From Daedaleopsis sinensis (lineage: Eukaryota; Basidiomycota; Agaricomycetes; Polyporales; Polyporaceae): 64,000 nucleotides of DNA. The notes beneath the pieces are model-generated. The model made no database searches. It worked only from the letters and a program-made list of their open reading frames with translations, and was not told where the DNA came from. The DNA lies in contig CM066305.1 of assembly GCA_033807695.1 (NCBI GenBank), forward strand, positions 3,100,001 to 3,164,000, read 5' to 3'. Positions 1 through 11,505 of this stretch are shown piece by piece. The first letter of the stretch is position 1; the number at the start of each line of letters is the position of its first letter. The translations under genes and the position numbers were made by a program.

Positions 1-1814
1 CGCGTACGTCGGACCCCAGGGCTTCGGCCACACGTATCTGTGCGCGAGGGAGAAGGTAAGGACGTTAGAACGCGGGTTACGACATTGCACGCCACGTTCG
101 GGGGTGCGTGCGCGAACGCGGCGTACGACTACGAGAGAAGGGTAGAGAAGGGTACTCACGATCCGGCGATGTTGCCGAGCTGCGAGAACGCGTTGATAAA
201 CGCAAGCGCGACGGCACGCTTCGCCGGCGGACGGGCGATGGAGTTGCTGACCCACGCAAGGAAGATGATGAACCCAGCGTAGGACTGCGCCATGAGGAAC
301 CTGTGCAATCGTCACGTCAGCTCGCGGGAGAACCGTGGACATAGATAGTGCGATGACATACAGCGAGATGTAGCGAGCCGCGAGGTCCATCGTCGAAATC
401 GCAATGACGAAGCCGATGATGCCGAAGACGAGGGAAATCGCAATGTGCCAGAACCGCTCGCGAGTGCGATCCGAGTGTCTGCACAAGGAGAACGCGACGA
501 TGGTCGCGAAAGCCCAGGGCGGAGCGCAGAGCAAGAGGGTGATGGTCGGGCTGTAGCCCATCGTCGCGCTGAGCGTCGGGAAGAACGCATTGAACGAGAG
601 GGAGACGACAAGACTGGTCAGGGCGAGCGCGAGCCAGTAGACCTTCCAGTCAGTGAGAGCCATTGACAAGCCAGCGAAACGTCCGCCCTCGACCTGCTCG
701 TCGCCGACGCCAACGTCCTCTTCCATGCGTTTCTGAGCAAGGCGGACCTCCTCGGGGCTCAGCCATGTGTGCGACGTTGCGGGGAAGTCGGGAAGAATGA
801 AGATGGCGCTAATCGCGACTAGCATAGTGAGAGCACCCTCGATGTAGAATAACCACCTATGTATATAGATATTTAGTACGCTAGAGGAGGGTGAGGCATC
901 AACAATAATCGGAGACGTACCTCCATGCTGCGTGACCGAGCTTTCCTTCCATGCCATTCAGGATGCCCGATGCGATGAGCGAACCGAACGCGTTGCTAAT
1001 CAAACTGCCGCAAGAGAGGACAGCAGTACGGACACCGAGTTCTGAACGTTTGTACCACTTCGATAGCAAGAACAGAGCGCCAGGGAAGAATGCAGCCTCC
1101 ACGAATCCAAGGAAGAATCGGGTAAGGAGCGCGCCGACAAAGCTGCAACAGGCTCAGGGACAGGCCGGACTGGAAACTGTGTACGAGAGACTCACTTGTG
1201 TGTGATGCCAGTCAGAACAGAGATCATGCCCCATATAGTCATGCAAATGGGTAGGTATATCGACGGCTTCCCAATGTAGTTGAGGAACATGTTCCTGCGT
1301 GGATTGTGAGCTATAGTGACGGGAGATATTATAGTTTCGTACTCACGAGGGTATCTGCATGATGATATATCCAACATAGAGGATACTGAGGAGCGTGTTA
1401 AACTCCTGGCCCTTTAGGTTGAGGTCGGTCTCAAAGCCGCGCAACCGTGCAGCGCTGCAAGCCCAACAGCTTCAGCGGGCTATCTTGCGAGCCGAGAACA
1501 CGAAGCAAACTCACGATGCGTTGTTCCTATCAACCTGGTAATCATTCAAAGCAACGGTGTTAGCTCGCGTCCACAACCTACAATAGACCGGCACTGACAT
1601 AGTTCAGGATGTAGATGACGATCAGGATGGACAGACGAGCATCGAGCTTGCGCAGCAGCTTCTTCTCCAACTGCTTCCTCGCCTCGTGGCCACCAAACTC
1701 CTCGTCTCCAAGGTGCTGAGGGTCCGCCTCGACATCGTGGTGGCCGTGATGCTCCTCATGGTTGTGCTCAAGGGCAGGGTCTGAGGTCTTCTCGAGGGAG
1801 GGCGTAGCCGGCAT
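1..1814 (-). CDS. MFS transporter, anion:cation symporter (allantoate permease-like), 3' end cut by window edge
   Basis: Major facilitator protein of the fungal anion:cation symporter family (Dal5/Tna1 type), expected at the plasma membrane importing a small organic anion such as a vitamin or ureide; the substrate cannot be read from sequence. The start is the ATG at 1814, followed by a His-rich cytosolic N-terminus and the family phrase RLSILIVIYILNY. Further exons give VDRNNA, RLRGFETDLNLKGQEF, the GKPSIYLP helix, the hallmark EAAFFPGALFLLSKWYKRSE, and near the left edge WVSNSIARPPAKRAVALA and YVWPKPWGPTY. The gene runs off the window, so about the last 60 residues and the stop are missing. 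It is a paralogue of the plus-strand transporter at 6227-8544, with matching intron positions at the LNY/VDRNNA and AARxRG joins. The family is certain; the substrate is unknown. Confidence 0.9.
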
Positions 1815-2421
1815 GTCGTGCACGCGTTCCGCAAGAGCAGGCCGTCAGACGGTGGTGAGTGTTCCAGGAGGAGCAGAAGACTAGTCATCACATACGGGCA
1901 GGAGCTTATAAGGATTCGACGAGCGGGCGCCTGAACCCAGACTGAGACTAGTGAGCATACAAAAAAAAGACTCGGTTCGACGGGGCGGAGAAACATATGA
2001 TCGGTTCAGGGGTCGAGTATTTTCCCTGTATTTCCCCGCACCCCGCGTACCTGACCCCGCTAGACCCCGCTCCTCTGACTTCAGGCGGCGCCGTCGGGTG
2101 ATGAATAATTCTGCCGTACTCTTGGAACCTTACTTATTGGGGCGGAGAAGGGCGGAGACTCACAGGGTCTGAACGGACCGGTGCCGGGTGCCCTACCGGC
2201 GAGATTGGGCCGCCTGAACCCGGGCCAGGCTTCTTCATGATGAACTCACGCGTAGTGCGTACAAGCGTAAAGCATCAGTCAGCGACCTTTCATGACCGAT
2301 TGGGTCGGCTTGATAGTTAAAGGATCCTTGGACTGTGTTGGTACGAGACGACCACCGTTTTATACCGACCAGTTGCACTTTCACTGACCTCGATTTAACC
2401 CCCTGAGGGACCAGCAGAGTC
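1815..2421. other. Divergent intergenic region, MFS transporter / AARSD1
   Basis: No gene seen. It holds the upstream regions of both flanking genes. Around 2036-2072 there are repeated C-rich blocks of the form CCCCGC, two of them in the near-tandem unit GACCCCGCTA/GACCCCGCTC. These could be zinc-finger repressor or stress-element sites, but this is not proven. Confidence 0.5.
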
Positions 2422-4191
2422 ATGGCGGCAGCAGTCGCAACCCTTACCCCGGCAGTCATACCCCCAACATACCACCGGATCGTCTCCCCGACGCTCAGGA
2501 TCCCCTCCGATCCACTTAAACCCATCCCAGTTGGCTTGCTATCCTGCCAACGTACGTCGTATATTGTGTTTCCTGCTCGTTGAATTCACTATAGTGCATC
2601 AGCCGATACGATCAACCGCTAACTTCATTATGAACGATGATCGTATGTTTCAGGGAACCCGCTCCTTCGCGAGCTTAGCACAACCGTCGTTAGTGGTCGC
2701 GTGTCTCAGTCCCAAGCCGTTCCTTCAAACGGGCGCGAAGGGAAGAAAAAGAAGGCAGCGCCAGCGCCGACCGCTCCCTTGAAGTTGCTCGAGGTGGTCC
2801 TCCATGACACAATCATCTTCCCGGAGGGCGGAGGGCAGCCATCTGACACCGGTATACTGAAGAGCCCTGAGGGCGAGCTCTGGGACGTCGTGGAGGCGAA
2901 GAGGCACGGCGGACACCCCGTGCACTACATCCGTCTCAAGTCTGAGCAAAACGTCGACGATGCCCTGAAGGTGTTCAGCCCAGGCGCAAGTGTCACTGTC
3001 ACGCTCGGGGAAGAAGGTTCCAAGCGGCGGCTGGACCATGTGCGTTTCTCCGAACCATCCTTCTTGCGGGCGTTGAAGTTGAAGAGTTGATTCATTGGGG
3101 CCATGCTGCCCTGAGTAGACATGCACACACACCTCGCAGCACCTCCTTTCCGCGGTGCTAGAGAACAAGCTGAACATCCCAACCTTAGCGTGGGCAACGG
3201 GGGCATACCCGAACCCCTCGTACGTCGAGATCTCCCGGAGTCTCACCACCGAGGAGATTGCGTACGTTCAGGAGGAAGCGAACAAGCTTGTCTTTGAGGG
3301 CGTGAGCGTGCACGTTGAAGTGGAAGAGTTCGATCCGCAAGTCCACGTCTACACTGGGACCAGCGTCGGCATCCCCGCCGACTACACCGGCGGCGTACGG
3401 CGAGTGGTCGTGATCGACGGAGTCGATCGCAGTGCGTACGTCGTCGTTCCTATCACCGCCTGCCCCACGAAGCTCACCTTCCTGTTCTCTATAGGTGCTG
3501 CGGCACACACGTCCCGTCCTTGCACAACCTCCAGCTCTTCATCCTCCCGCACACCGAGAACCTCTCCCGCGCGACGACCTCCTCCGTCCGGCTATACTTC
3601 CTCTCCGGCCCGCGGCTCCTCACGCACCTCGCCACCACCCACTCGCACCTCGCCGCCACCGCGGGCATCATGAGCTGCGGCGCGCCGCTCGTGCCAGAGC
3701 GCGTGCAGCAGGTCGTCGACGACCGCAAGAGGGCGACGAAGCGCGTCGAGGACCTCGAGGCCGAGCTCGCCGCCGCGATCGCGTCCTCTCTGGCGGCGAG
3801 CCCGCGGAGAGACGGCGAAGGCGGGGCGCTCATGCTGCACCGGCACCGCACCGACGACTCCGTCAACCCGCTGGGCTTCCTGTCCGCCATCACGACTGCG
3901 TTCGCTGGCAAGGTCGGGGAGATGGACTCGGGGGGAGGCGCGGGTGCGCCGCCGTTCTTGCTCATCCTGTCCTCGTCGCCGTCGGCCCAGAGCGCTGCGA
4001 GCACGAGTGTGGTGTTGGTGTTTGGGTCGGATGAGAAGAAAGTGAAGGAGGCCGGGGACGAGTTGAAGGCGAAGCTGAATGTGAAGGGAGGCGGGAAGGG
4101 CCCCCGTTGGAGTGGAAAGTTCACTGGGGTCTGGAAGGACACGCGAGAGGGCGCGTGGGTCGCGGGCATACTTGAGGGGCTGCAGTTGTAA
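2422..4191 (+). CDS. Alanyl-tRNA editing protein AARSD1-like (AlaX-type)
   Basis: Trans-editing factor expected to hydrolyse mischarged Ser-tRNA(Ala) in the cytosol. Exons 2422-2551, 2654-3039, 3119-3435 and 3495-4191 join in frame to 509 codons, longer than the roughly 410 residues of animal AARSD1. The first exon ends in LLSCQ, continuing as RNPLLRELSTTVVS, the family's N-terminal signature. LFPEGGGQP appears as IIFPEGGGQPSDTG. The zinc-binding motif HxxxH is HTSQH at the start of exon 3, and the second zinc motif CCGTH is formed across intron 3, followed by VPSLHNLQLF. A helical segment and the C-terminal AlaX domain follow. Odd point: the usual MQ just after the invariant DH reads TC in this splice model, so the intron 2 acceptor may be slightly misplaced. 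No alanyl-tRNA synthetase catalytic domain is present, so it is a free editing protein. Confidence 0.92.
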
Positions 4192-4743
4192 ATTGAGAGT
4201 GTCGCACTAGCTCCTACTAGCTGAGGATAGTGAAACATATAGACTGAGGATGTCCTCGCAAGGCTGCTCTTACTAGTAGGCGGATCTCACGCTGATATAT
4301 CTGTTCAGCATACCCTGTACTTATGTGTCGACGATTGGCAGAGAGCACCACATTCGCTGTATTGAACATTCTGGCCGGAACTCAGTAGTAGAAAGGATCC
4401 GAGTCATACTCGGGTTAACAATGGTGCATGGAGTATGTGCAGATACACAGACAGTTCTTCTCCTGCTTACTCGACTACAGCGCACACTGTTCTGCGGTCC
4501 CGGGGACGGAGGAGTTCTGACGAGGGGCGGGATAACCACAGCTTCCTGCCTGCCATATTAAGACTCCGTAAGAGACAGGGGTAGGATTCACAAGCAAGCA
4601 AGCGAACATGTATATAGGTGTGATGTAAGTACTCTGAGGAATGATGTATGGAAACAATGATTACAGTGTATATTACAACAGGCCGATAAATCAGAAGAGC
4701 AAGACTGAGGCAAAGTACGTAGTAAAGTCTTCTGCCACCACAT
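4192..4743. other. Convergent intergenic region, AARSD1 / RING
   Basis: Presumed 3' untranslated regions of two convergent genes. No further coding pattern, RNA gene or repeat recognised. Confidence 0.4.
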
Positions 4744-5698
4744 CTACGATTTAGGCTGAGGTGCGTTAACAGCAGGAGCTTGGAGTGCTCCGGACCCTTC
4801 CCCGCTGTCGCTGTAAACTTCGGGACCTAGGTCAAGGACAAAATAGTCAGGACATGGGTTGTGATCCGTACGAGACCCCAAGACCATACCGTCATTTGCT
4901 GCAGGGAATTCCCCGCTCATGGCAAGGCCCTCTACTTCTGATACACTCTCGGACGACCCATCCCCGTCACTGAGACCCCAGTTGTCCATGCCAGCATTGG
5001 TCGTGTCCGCCTCCCAGCCGTCGAGGTCGATATCGATATCAACATCAATGTCCTCATCCAGATCGACATCGTCCTCGAGGTCCACCTCGATGTCCATGTC
5101 GTCGAACGCGGACTCGGTCTCCATGAACGCATCGTCCGAGTCGAAAAACCCGTCGTCCTCCTCGTCTTCTTCGTCGTCCCCAGGGACATAGTCGCCGTCG
5201 GAAGACTCGTTATCCGAGTCGGAGGCGGGCCGGATGCTCGAGAAGACGTTGCGGCACGAGGGGCATGTACCGTGCTACATACGAGTCCGACCATCAGGGA
5301 GTGAGCGGCTCCGAAAAGAACGGGACACGGAGGGCGGAACTCACTCGTCCACGGATCCACTCGACTAGGCTGCGGAGGAGTCGTAACATCAACTGCACTG
5401 AGCATCGTGTCGTTTTGAAGCCAATCACGCACCAAGCTTTGCAGAAAACATGTCCACAGCCGACCAGCTTGGTCACCCCCACCAACTCGTCGTCGATGAC
5501 TTGCGGCGCCTCCTCTCCCAAGCCCTCTTCCAAGTCCTCTCTAGCTTTGACATCCAAAATGGCGTCAAACGGGTTGATGCAGATGGGACACGAGTCATCC
5601 AGGGGTATCTCGTCCTTGGTCAAAGCGGGCAGCCGGTCTATTGCGAGCTGGATGCGCTCCTGTACGGACATGTGGAGTTCCGCAACGTCTTGGTCCAT
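4744..5698 (-). CDS. Small RING-finger protein with Asp-rich C-terminal half
   Basis: Probable E3 ubiquitin ligase of unknown substrate. The first in-frame ATG is at 5698. Exons 5698-5433, 5369-5345 and 5274-4744 join to 273 codons. The RING is C3HC4: Cys37 and Cys40 (CPIC), then a long 40-residue loop, Cys81 and His83 (CGHVF), Cys86 and Cys89, and Cys101 and Cys104 (CPSC). The last two Cys are reached only by splicing through the 25-nt exon 2, which supports the model. After the RING the chain is very acidic. Residues about 157-185 alternate Asp/Glu with Ile/Val/Leu (blocks such as DIDVDIDIDLD). No membrane segment is seen. Related short RING proteins are common in Agaricomycetes; function not assignable. 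Confidence 0.85.
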
Positions 5699-6226
5699 CG
5701 TTTCACGCCTGTGAAAGTGCACCGGGGGTTTTGGAGACTGTCAGATAGTCCGGAGAGTCAAGAGGCCATAGGAGATGCAGCACAAAAGCAGACGGATTGT
5801 CGCGAAGACTCGGACGTCGGTTGAGAGCAGAGGCGGAGCGCCGGATAGGACTGAGTCCAGGCGTCTAGCGTGGAACGCGTAAACAACGTTCGCGTCTGTC
5901 ACGTGCGCGTGGCTCGACGCGTCTCCGTTTTAAGTACCGTGTCCTACCGTGTCGTCATCCTGGACTCCGGAGGTTGTCTTCTGACCACCACCATCTGCGC
6001 TATGTGAATACGGCGGAATCCCGGCGGTAGCTCACTTCTGCCCTTGTGATCACCGCGACGACAAGTACTCCCACAGTGACCTATATGGAGCATTAGCTTC
6101 GATCCTCAGGTTCAAAAGGTCACCAAAGGGATACCGTCATGAGCTCATTCAATCCCTCGTCTAACTCTGCCGGTACTCTGACCACTGACTGGGGCCCTGT
6201 GCTCTCTTTGACGTGCTTGTCTTGCT
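5699..6226. other. Divergent intergenic region, RING / MFS
   Basis: No gene seen. Contains the upstream regions of the RING gene (minus) and the second MFS transporter (plus). Confidence 0.4.
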
Positions 6227-8544
6227 ATGACGTCCTCACGAGCATCGTCACCTATCGCTGAGCAGAAGAATCCAGAGGTAGGCGTGCGGCCCACCGAATC
6301 GGAGGACCCGGACGTCGAGTTTGGCGGGTATGAAGCACGGAAGAAGCTCGAGCGTGGACTGCTACGCAAGCTCGACATGCGGATGTCAATTCTCATCGTG
6401 ATATACATCCTGAATTATGTGCGTGTGCGGTTTCCCCCGGCTCGTTTCGCTCTTTCTGACCCGTTGTGCGTCATAGGTCGATCGCAACAACGCTGGGTAA
6501 ATACCCCTCTTATTACACAAGCGCTGCACACCGAGTAGGCAGACAATCATGCCGAAGAACTAGCAGCCCTTGCACGCTGAGATGGACAATCTCGACGTGC
6601 CCTTTGGGGTTGGGATCCTCAGATGACCAGGTTTGCAGTCGTCGACGTCGTTCAGAGCCAGATTTAACTCTGTCCGGGTGTGGGCTCGCACGGATCGACG
6701 CAAGGGCGGACCATCGGCGACTATAGGCAGCGGTGCAGGGAGCGTCGCTGCACCGCTGGCTAAAGAAACCGTACAGCTAAGAACTCGAGTATGCTGAAGG
6801 CTGAACAAGACCGAATGGATTGGGAAGATTTCGCATATCATACTACCACTGTGTTGTGATCACCTCGCTGATGTGCTTGCAGTGCTGCGCGAATGCGTGG
6901 CTTTGAAGCAGACTTGCGCCTTCAGGGTGCTGAATTCGCGACCTTACTATCCATCCTCTATGTCGGCTACATTCTCATGCAGATCCCATCGTGAGTTCCT
7001 CGCACAAATGACAGCACAATATGGGCATAGCAATTCAACTACGAGCCTTCAGTAACATGCTGCTCAACCATATTGGCAAACCCTCTCTGTATTTGCCTGC
7101 CTGCATGATGGTTTGGGGCTCCATCTCCATACTGACAGGCGAGTCTTCCCCATGCCGCACTTCCATTGATATCTTACCTCTCCCGCAGGAATCACCAACA
7201 AGTGAGTGCAAACGACGATCACCCGTACCCTGATATCCCGAATAATCCCCCGCCCGACACCCTATCACTCCTCAAGCTTTATCGGCGCACTCCTCACCCG
7301 CTTCTTCCTCGGCTTTGTCGAGGCCGCCTTCTTCCCCGGCGCGCTCTTCTTGCTCTCCAAGTGGTACAAGCGCAGCGAGCTCGGCACGCGCACCGCGCTC
7401 CTCTACTGCGGCAACATCATCTCCAACGCGTTTGGCGCGCTCATCGCCTCGGGCATTCTCGACGGCATGAACGGCAAGCTCGGGCGCGCCGCCTGGCGCT
7501 GGCTCTTCTACATCGAGGGCGCGCTCACCATCTTCGTCGCGCTCTGCGCAGTCTTCGTCCTCCCGGACTTCCCCACGACGACCCGCTGGCTGAGCGATGA
7601 CGAGCGCCGGCTCGCGCGCCGTCGCATGCAGGAGGACGCCGGGATCGGGGACGAGGGCGAGACGGAGGTTGGGGGCCACATGGCCGGGCTGTGGCTCGCG
7701 GTCCGGGACTGGAAGGTGTGGTGGATGGCGGTGGCGATGACGAGCCAGGTCGTCGCGCTCAGCTTCAACGCGTACTTCCCGACGCTGAGCGCGACGATGG
7801 GGTTCAACCCGACGGCGACGCTGCTGCTGTGCGCGCCGCCGTTCGTCTTCACGGCCATCATGGCGTTCGTCGTGTCCAGGTCAGTGCCATCCCCGTGTTG
7901 TCCTCGTCGCGCATACGGCAGGGGTCGCTGATATCGATCGTGGCACGCATATGCATGCGTACCACGCACCGCAGACATTCGGACAAGACGGGAGAGCGGT
8001 TCTGGCACATCGCCGTGCCCACACTCGGCGGGATCCTCGGGTTCGTCATCGCGATATGCACGATGAACACCGCCGCCAGATACGTCTCGCTGTGAGCGTG
8101 TTCCGCTGTGTGTGCCGCGTCGCGGCCGAACGGCGCTGATTGCCCCTCGCAGGTTCCTCATGGCCAACTCGTACTCGGGCTTCGTCGTTCTGTACACATG
8201 GGTGAGCAACTCGTTCCCGCGCCCGCCGTCGAAACGCGCGGTCGCCGTCGCGCTCGTCAACGCCGTCTCGCAGACGGGCAATATCGCAGGGTCGTGAGTG
8301 TGCATTATACTCGGGAAGCAGCTCGGAGGGACACTACTGATGGCGCAACCGCTGCAGGTACGTCTGGCCGAAGGAGTGGGACCCGACCTACCGCAATTCA
8401 TATGCGATATGCATCGCCACGGCGGGATGCAGCGTCGCGATGTGTTATGTGTTTAAGCTGCACTTGGCGCACCTTAACAAGGAGCTCGACAGGGAGGAGG
8501 AGGAGAAGGGGCTCAAAGAGATGGGGTTCCGTTACTTGTTGTAG
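6227..8544 (+). CDS. MFS transporter, anion:cation symporter (allantoate permease-like)
   Basis: Second copy of the Dal5/Tna1-type transporter in this window, complete here: 488 residues from nine exons (6227-6418, 6477-6496, 6883-6990, 7053-7138, 7189-7201, 7277-7879, 7975-8091, 8153-8293, 8358-8544), all joining in frame. Motifs in order: ILIVIYILNY-VDRNNAG, ARMRGFEADLRL, GKPSLYLP, EAAFFPGALFLLSKWYKRSE, NSFPRPPSKRAVAVALVN, and a charged C-terminus rich in Glu/Lys. Three oddities. Intron 2 is 386 nt, far longer than its neighbours, and holds a perfect 11-bp inverted repeat. Exon 5 is only 13 nt. Intron 4 begins with GC (gcgagt) rather than GT. The paralogue at 1-1814 has no intron at that GC-AG position. 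Expected at the plasma membrane; substrate unknown. Confidence 0.92.
6728..6758. repeat. Perfect 11-bp inverted repeat inside MFS intron 2
   Basis: CAGCGGTGCAG at 6728-6738 and its exact reverse complement at 6748-6758, separated by 9 nt. It would form a GC-rich hairpin in the pre-mRNA in the middle of the unusually long intron 6497-6882. Confidence 0.75.
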
Positions 8545-8644
8545 TGAATCCTTCGAGCGCTCAACGTCAACTCCAGATTCTCGAATATATCGGAGGGTAG
8601 GTGTGCTTACACATATACTCCACTGAAGGGGAAAATTGCCAATA

Positions 8645-8716
8645 GGGCTTATAGCTCAGTGGTAGAGCATACGATTGCAGATCGTGTTGTCCCGTGTTCG
8701 AACCACGGTGGGCCCT
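8645..8716 (+). tRNA. tRNA-Cys (GCA)
   Basis: A full 72-nt cloverleaf. Acceptor stem GGGCTTA pairs with TGGGCCC through two G-U wobbles. D-arm is GCTC-AGTGGTA-GAGC. Anticodon stem TACGA/TCGTG encloses the loop TTGCAGA with anticodon GCA. T-arm is CCGTG-TTCGAAC-CACGG. The discriminator is T. There is no intron. The internal A and B boxes are present, and a T5 run follows at once. It sits about 100 nt downstream of the MFS stop, on the same strand. Confidence 0.96.
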
Positions 8717-8717
8717 G

Positions 8718-8722
8718 TTTTT
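8718..8722 (+). terminator. RNA polymerase III terminator of tRNA-Cys
   Basis: A run of five T beginning two bases after the tRNA 3' end, the standard Pol III stop signal. Confidence 0.85.
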
Positions 8723-9984
8723 CCCAGCCTTTTTCGATCCGGAGAAGCCAACGTGCTATGTCCTCATGAGTGTCTCGGCCATGCTAAGTAACCAGACGCG
8801 ACATGACTTATGCCGTGTCGTACTGATGGCTCCTGCAGGGTACTGAGCGGGTTCATCTTCAACGGTGGTCGGATAGGGATCTCCGCATCGATTGGAGCAA
8901 CATCGAGCCTCGAGGATATCTTTGCGTCTTAGTACTTCGCGCGCAATAGCAAGCAGGAGTACTATACGGCGTCGGAAACTATCAAGAGACATCAGTGACT
9001 ACTTCTCTGGTAGGATTAAGACTACATACCAGTGTTCAAAGTATTCCAAACGATAATCAACGGTCGTTGTCGAGACGTTGAGGTGACTCCCGGCACACTG
9101 AAGTACTGAAGGTCCGCGGCGAGACTAACAAGTATGAAAGCTGGTGCTGCAGAGTCGGTGAGTAAGTGCCTGTTCTAGGTTCCTCACTCGATATCTGAAT
9201 CACTCAGTTAACTAGCAGTACACATTGAATTTCATTTCGGCGAAACGCCAGGAAGATCAACGTGGGTGCGTGTGCGTTGCCTTGCCATGCGCTATTTTTG
9301 TGTGCTATCCGTCTTGCGAATGGACCCCATACGCAACGAGTACTCAGCTTTGTGCTCAGCCGGCTCTAAGCTCGGGCATTGCAAGCATCAGATCTCCTTC
9401 GCAAGAGTCACGAGCAGGAGATAGGACGCTAGTCGTTCCGTAATACCGAGTATCAAGCTAGCAGATGGTGGATAGGATTGGGCAAGGAAGACCAGGGGTG
9501 CACAGGGAGAACAGGGCGCGAGAAGACGATGGCTTATCGGTGGTGCGAGGAGTCCCATGGAGATTCGGCGAGGGCGAGTGGGGATCGCACGTTGGAGGGT
9601 AGAAGAGAGAGAATAAGCACGTGTATCTCGATCGATGCATACGAAGACGCGGGATTCGAGTTTCGGAGCGCGGATGAGCGAGTCTGTCCTGTCTGGCCTG
9701 GCCCCTGCCGGTAGGTGCAGTCTCTGAGATCTGAGAATACAAAAGGCTGGGGAGAGGAGGTTGGGGATCACAGTGACCTGAGTGTCGGCGTGAACGAACG
9801 AAGACGTACGATGTCAGAATGGCTGAGATCACGTTACGCGCGCCCATGGCCGCACCCGGCTCTGAACCTACCCACCACCTCCTCCTCCTACCTCTACCAT
9901 CCTTCTTTCTGGCCTTCATCGTCCAACTCCTACCTCCTCGTCCTCGTCCTCGAGGCCGCCCTCTTCGGCGTCGGCCTCACCCCC
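8723..9984. other. Intergenic region upstream of NEM1-like gene
   Basis: About 1.26 kb without a convincing gene. The open frames here lack splice-compatible continuation and match no family I know. The last 150 nt before the NEM1-like start is CT-rich. Confidence 0.45.
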
Positions 9985-11505
9985 ATGAACTCCCTTTCAT
10001 ACCTCTCCCGCCAGTTCGATGTCTTGGCCTCTCCCAGAACGCCACCGAGCACTCCCGCCATCGACCACCCATCCTTCACTCTCGACGGTAATGGCAACAA
10101 ACGTCTCAAACGTTCTGGCTCGACAAAGTCCTTCCTCGTGCCTCAGCCCTCGACTTCAGCTGGCCTCAAGCGGTCGTATTCGTCCCCGGCCGAGGTGAAC
10201 CCGACCATCTTCTCTTCGGCCTCTTCCCTTCTCGCCCCTGCCATCTCCCGCAAACCGTCTCGTCCGCCATCTCGCCGACCATCCGTCTCCGTCTCCGAGA
10301 AGGCTATTGGTCTCAAGGTCCGCGACGCTTCGCCTGCCTTACGACACCTGCTGTTTGTGCGCATCATCCTCCTCTGGCATGCGTTCCTCGCAGCACTTCG
10401 GTCCCTTGCTAGGCTCACACCTGCGCCCGGTGTGGCAGACGACACGGTAATAGAAGACAATTCGGATGAGGAGGAGAAGGACACCGAGGACGAGAGTAGA
10501 GACGAGAAGTCGCCATCTGTATTACTAGATTCTTCACCGCACCACCCCGCAATCCCATCCCCGCTATCCAAGTCTCCGCCCACTCCAGACCCCCCGCCAG
10601 AGAAACTGCCACCAATACACGTCTCAGAGCCCTCGCCTGCCGAATCCTCACCAGCATCGTTTACGCTGACTCCCCCAGCTACTCGTTCGCAGTCAGCAAC
10701 ACCAACCCCTTCGGCTAAACAACCCCCTCTCCTCCTCCCGAAGACTCTGGTCCTGGACCTCGATGAGACTCTTATTCATTCCACCTCCAGACCAATACCG
10801 CTCGCGGATGGAACCGGTCTCTTTGGCTTCGGTGGGCGGAACAAGGGTGCAGGGTACACGGTGGAGGTAGTGCTGGGCGGCCGCAGCACGCTGTATCATG
10901 TGTACAAGCGGCCGTTTGTGGATTATTTCCTTCGCAAGGTCAGTGCTGTCCCAATCCTCGAATTGTCCTCCTCCTCCCCTCCGACGATGACCGACGTGCG
11001 GCTGTCTCTAGGTCTCCCAATGGTACACACTCGTTATCTTCACCGCATCCATGCAGGAGTACGCAGACCCTGTGATCGACTGGCTGGATGCTGGGCGCGG
11101 CATCCTCGGTCGCCGCTTATTCCGTGAGGTAGGCAACGAACGAGTTTCTCCTACATATGGAGACCTCTGACTAACCACACCCGGTTCAGTCATGTACACA
11201 GCTTCCGAACGGATCCTATTCGAAGGACCTCTCCATTATCGAGCAGGACCTGGCACGGGTCTGCCTCATAGACAATTCGCCCGTCTGTTACAGCATTAAC
11301 GAAGGTACGCAACATACGTCATACCTTCCATTCCATGCTCGACACTTTGTTCTGACACTCTTGTCAAATAGCGAACGGCATACCTATAGAGGGCTGGACT
11401 CATGACCCGCACGACGAGGCGCTCCTCGACCTTCTCCCGGTGCTCGACTCACTCCGCTTCACGACCGACGTCCGCCGCGTGCTCGGTATCCGCGGTTTCT
11501 CATGA
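9985..11505 (+). CDS. nem1: Nem1-like phosphatase of the nuclear envelope/ER (FCP1/SCP family)
   Basis: Protein serine/threonine phosphatase expected to pair with Spo7 and dephosphorylate the phosphatidate phosphatase Pah1 at the ER/nuclear envelope, steering lipids toward storage. Exons 9985-10938, 11012-11128, 11190-11304 and 11372-11505 give 439 residues. The start [14 protein letters not shown] is the usual opening of fungal Nem1. A hydrophobic stretch ([17 protein letters not shown]) in the first third is the membrane anchor. A long Ser/Pro/acidic linker follows. The catalytic DxDxT motif is D258-L-D260-E-T262 within [10 protein letters not shown]. The fold continues as [39 protein letters not shown] and [16 protein letters not shown], ending in VLGIRGFS. 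The frame stays open upstream of 9985, but the conserved N-terminus fixes the start. Confidence 0.93.

Noticed and set aside
9458..9919. Minus-strand frames upstream of the NEM1-like gene
   Set aside because: No family resemblance and no splice continuation; treated as non-coding.
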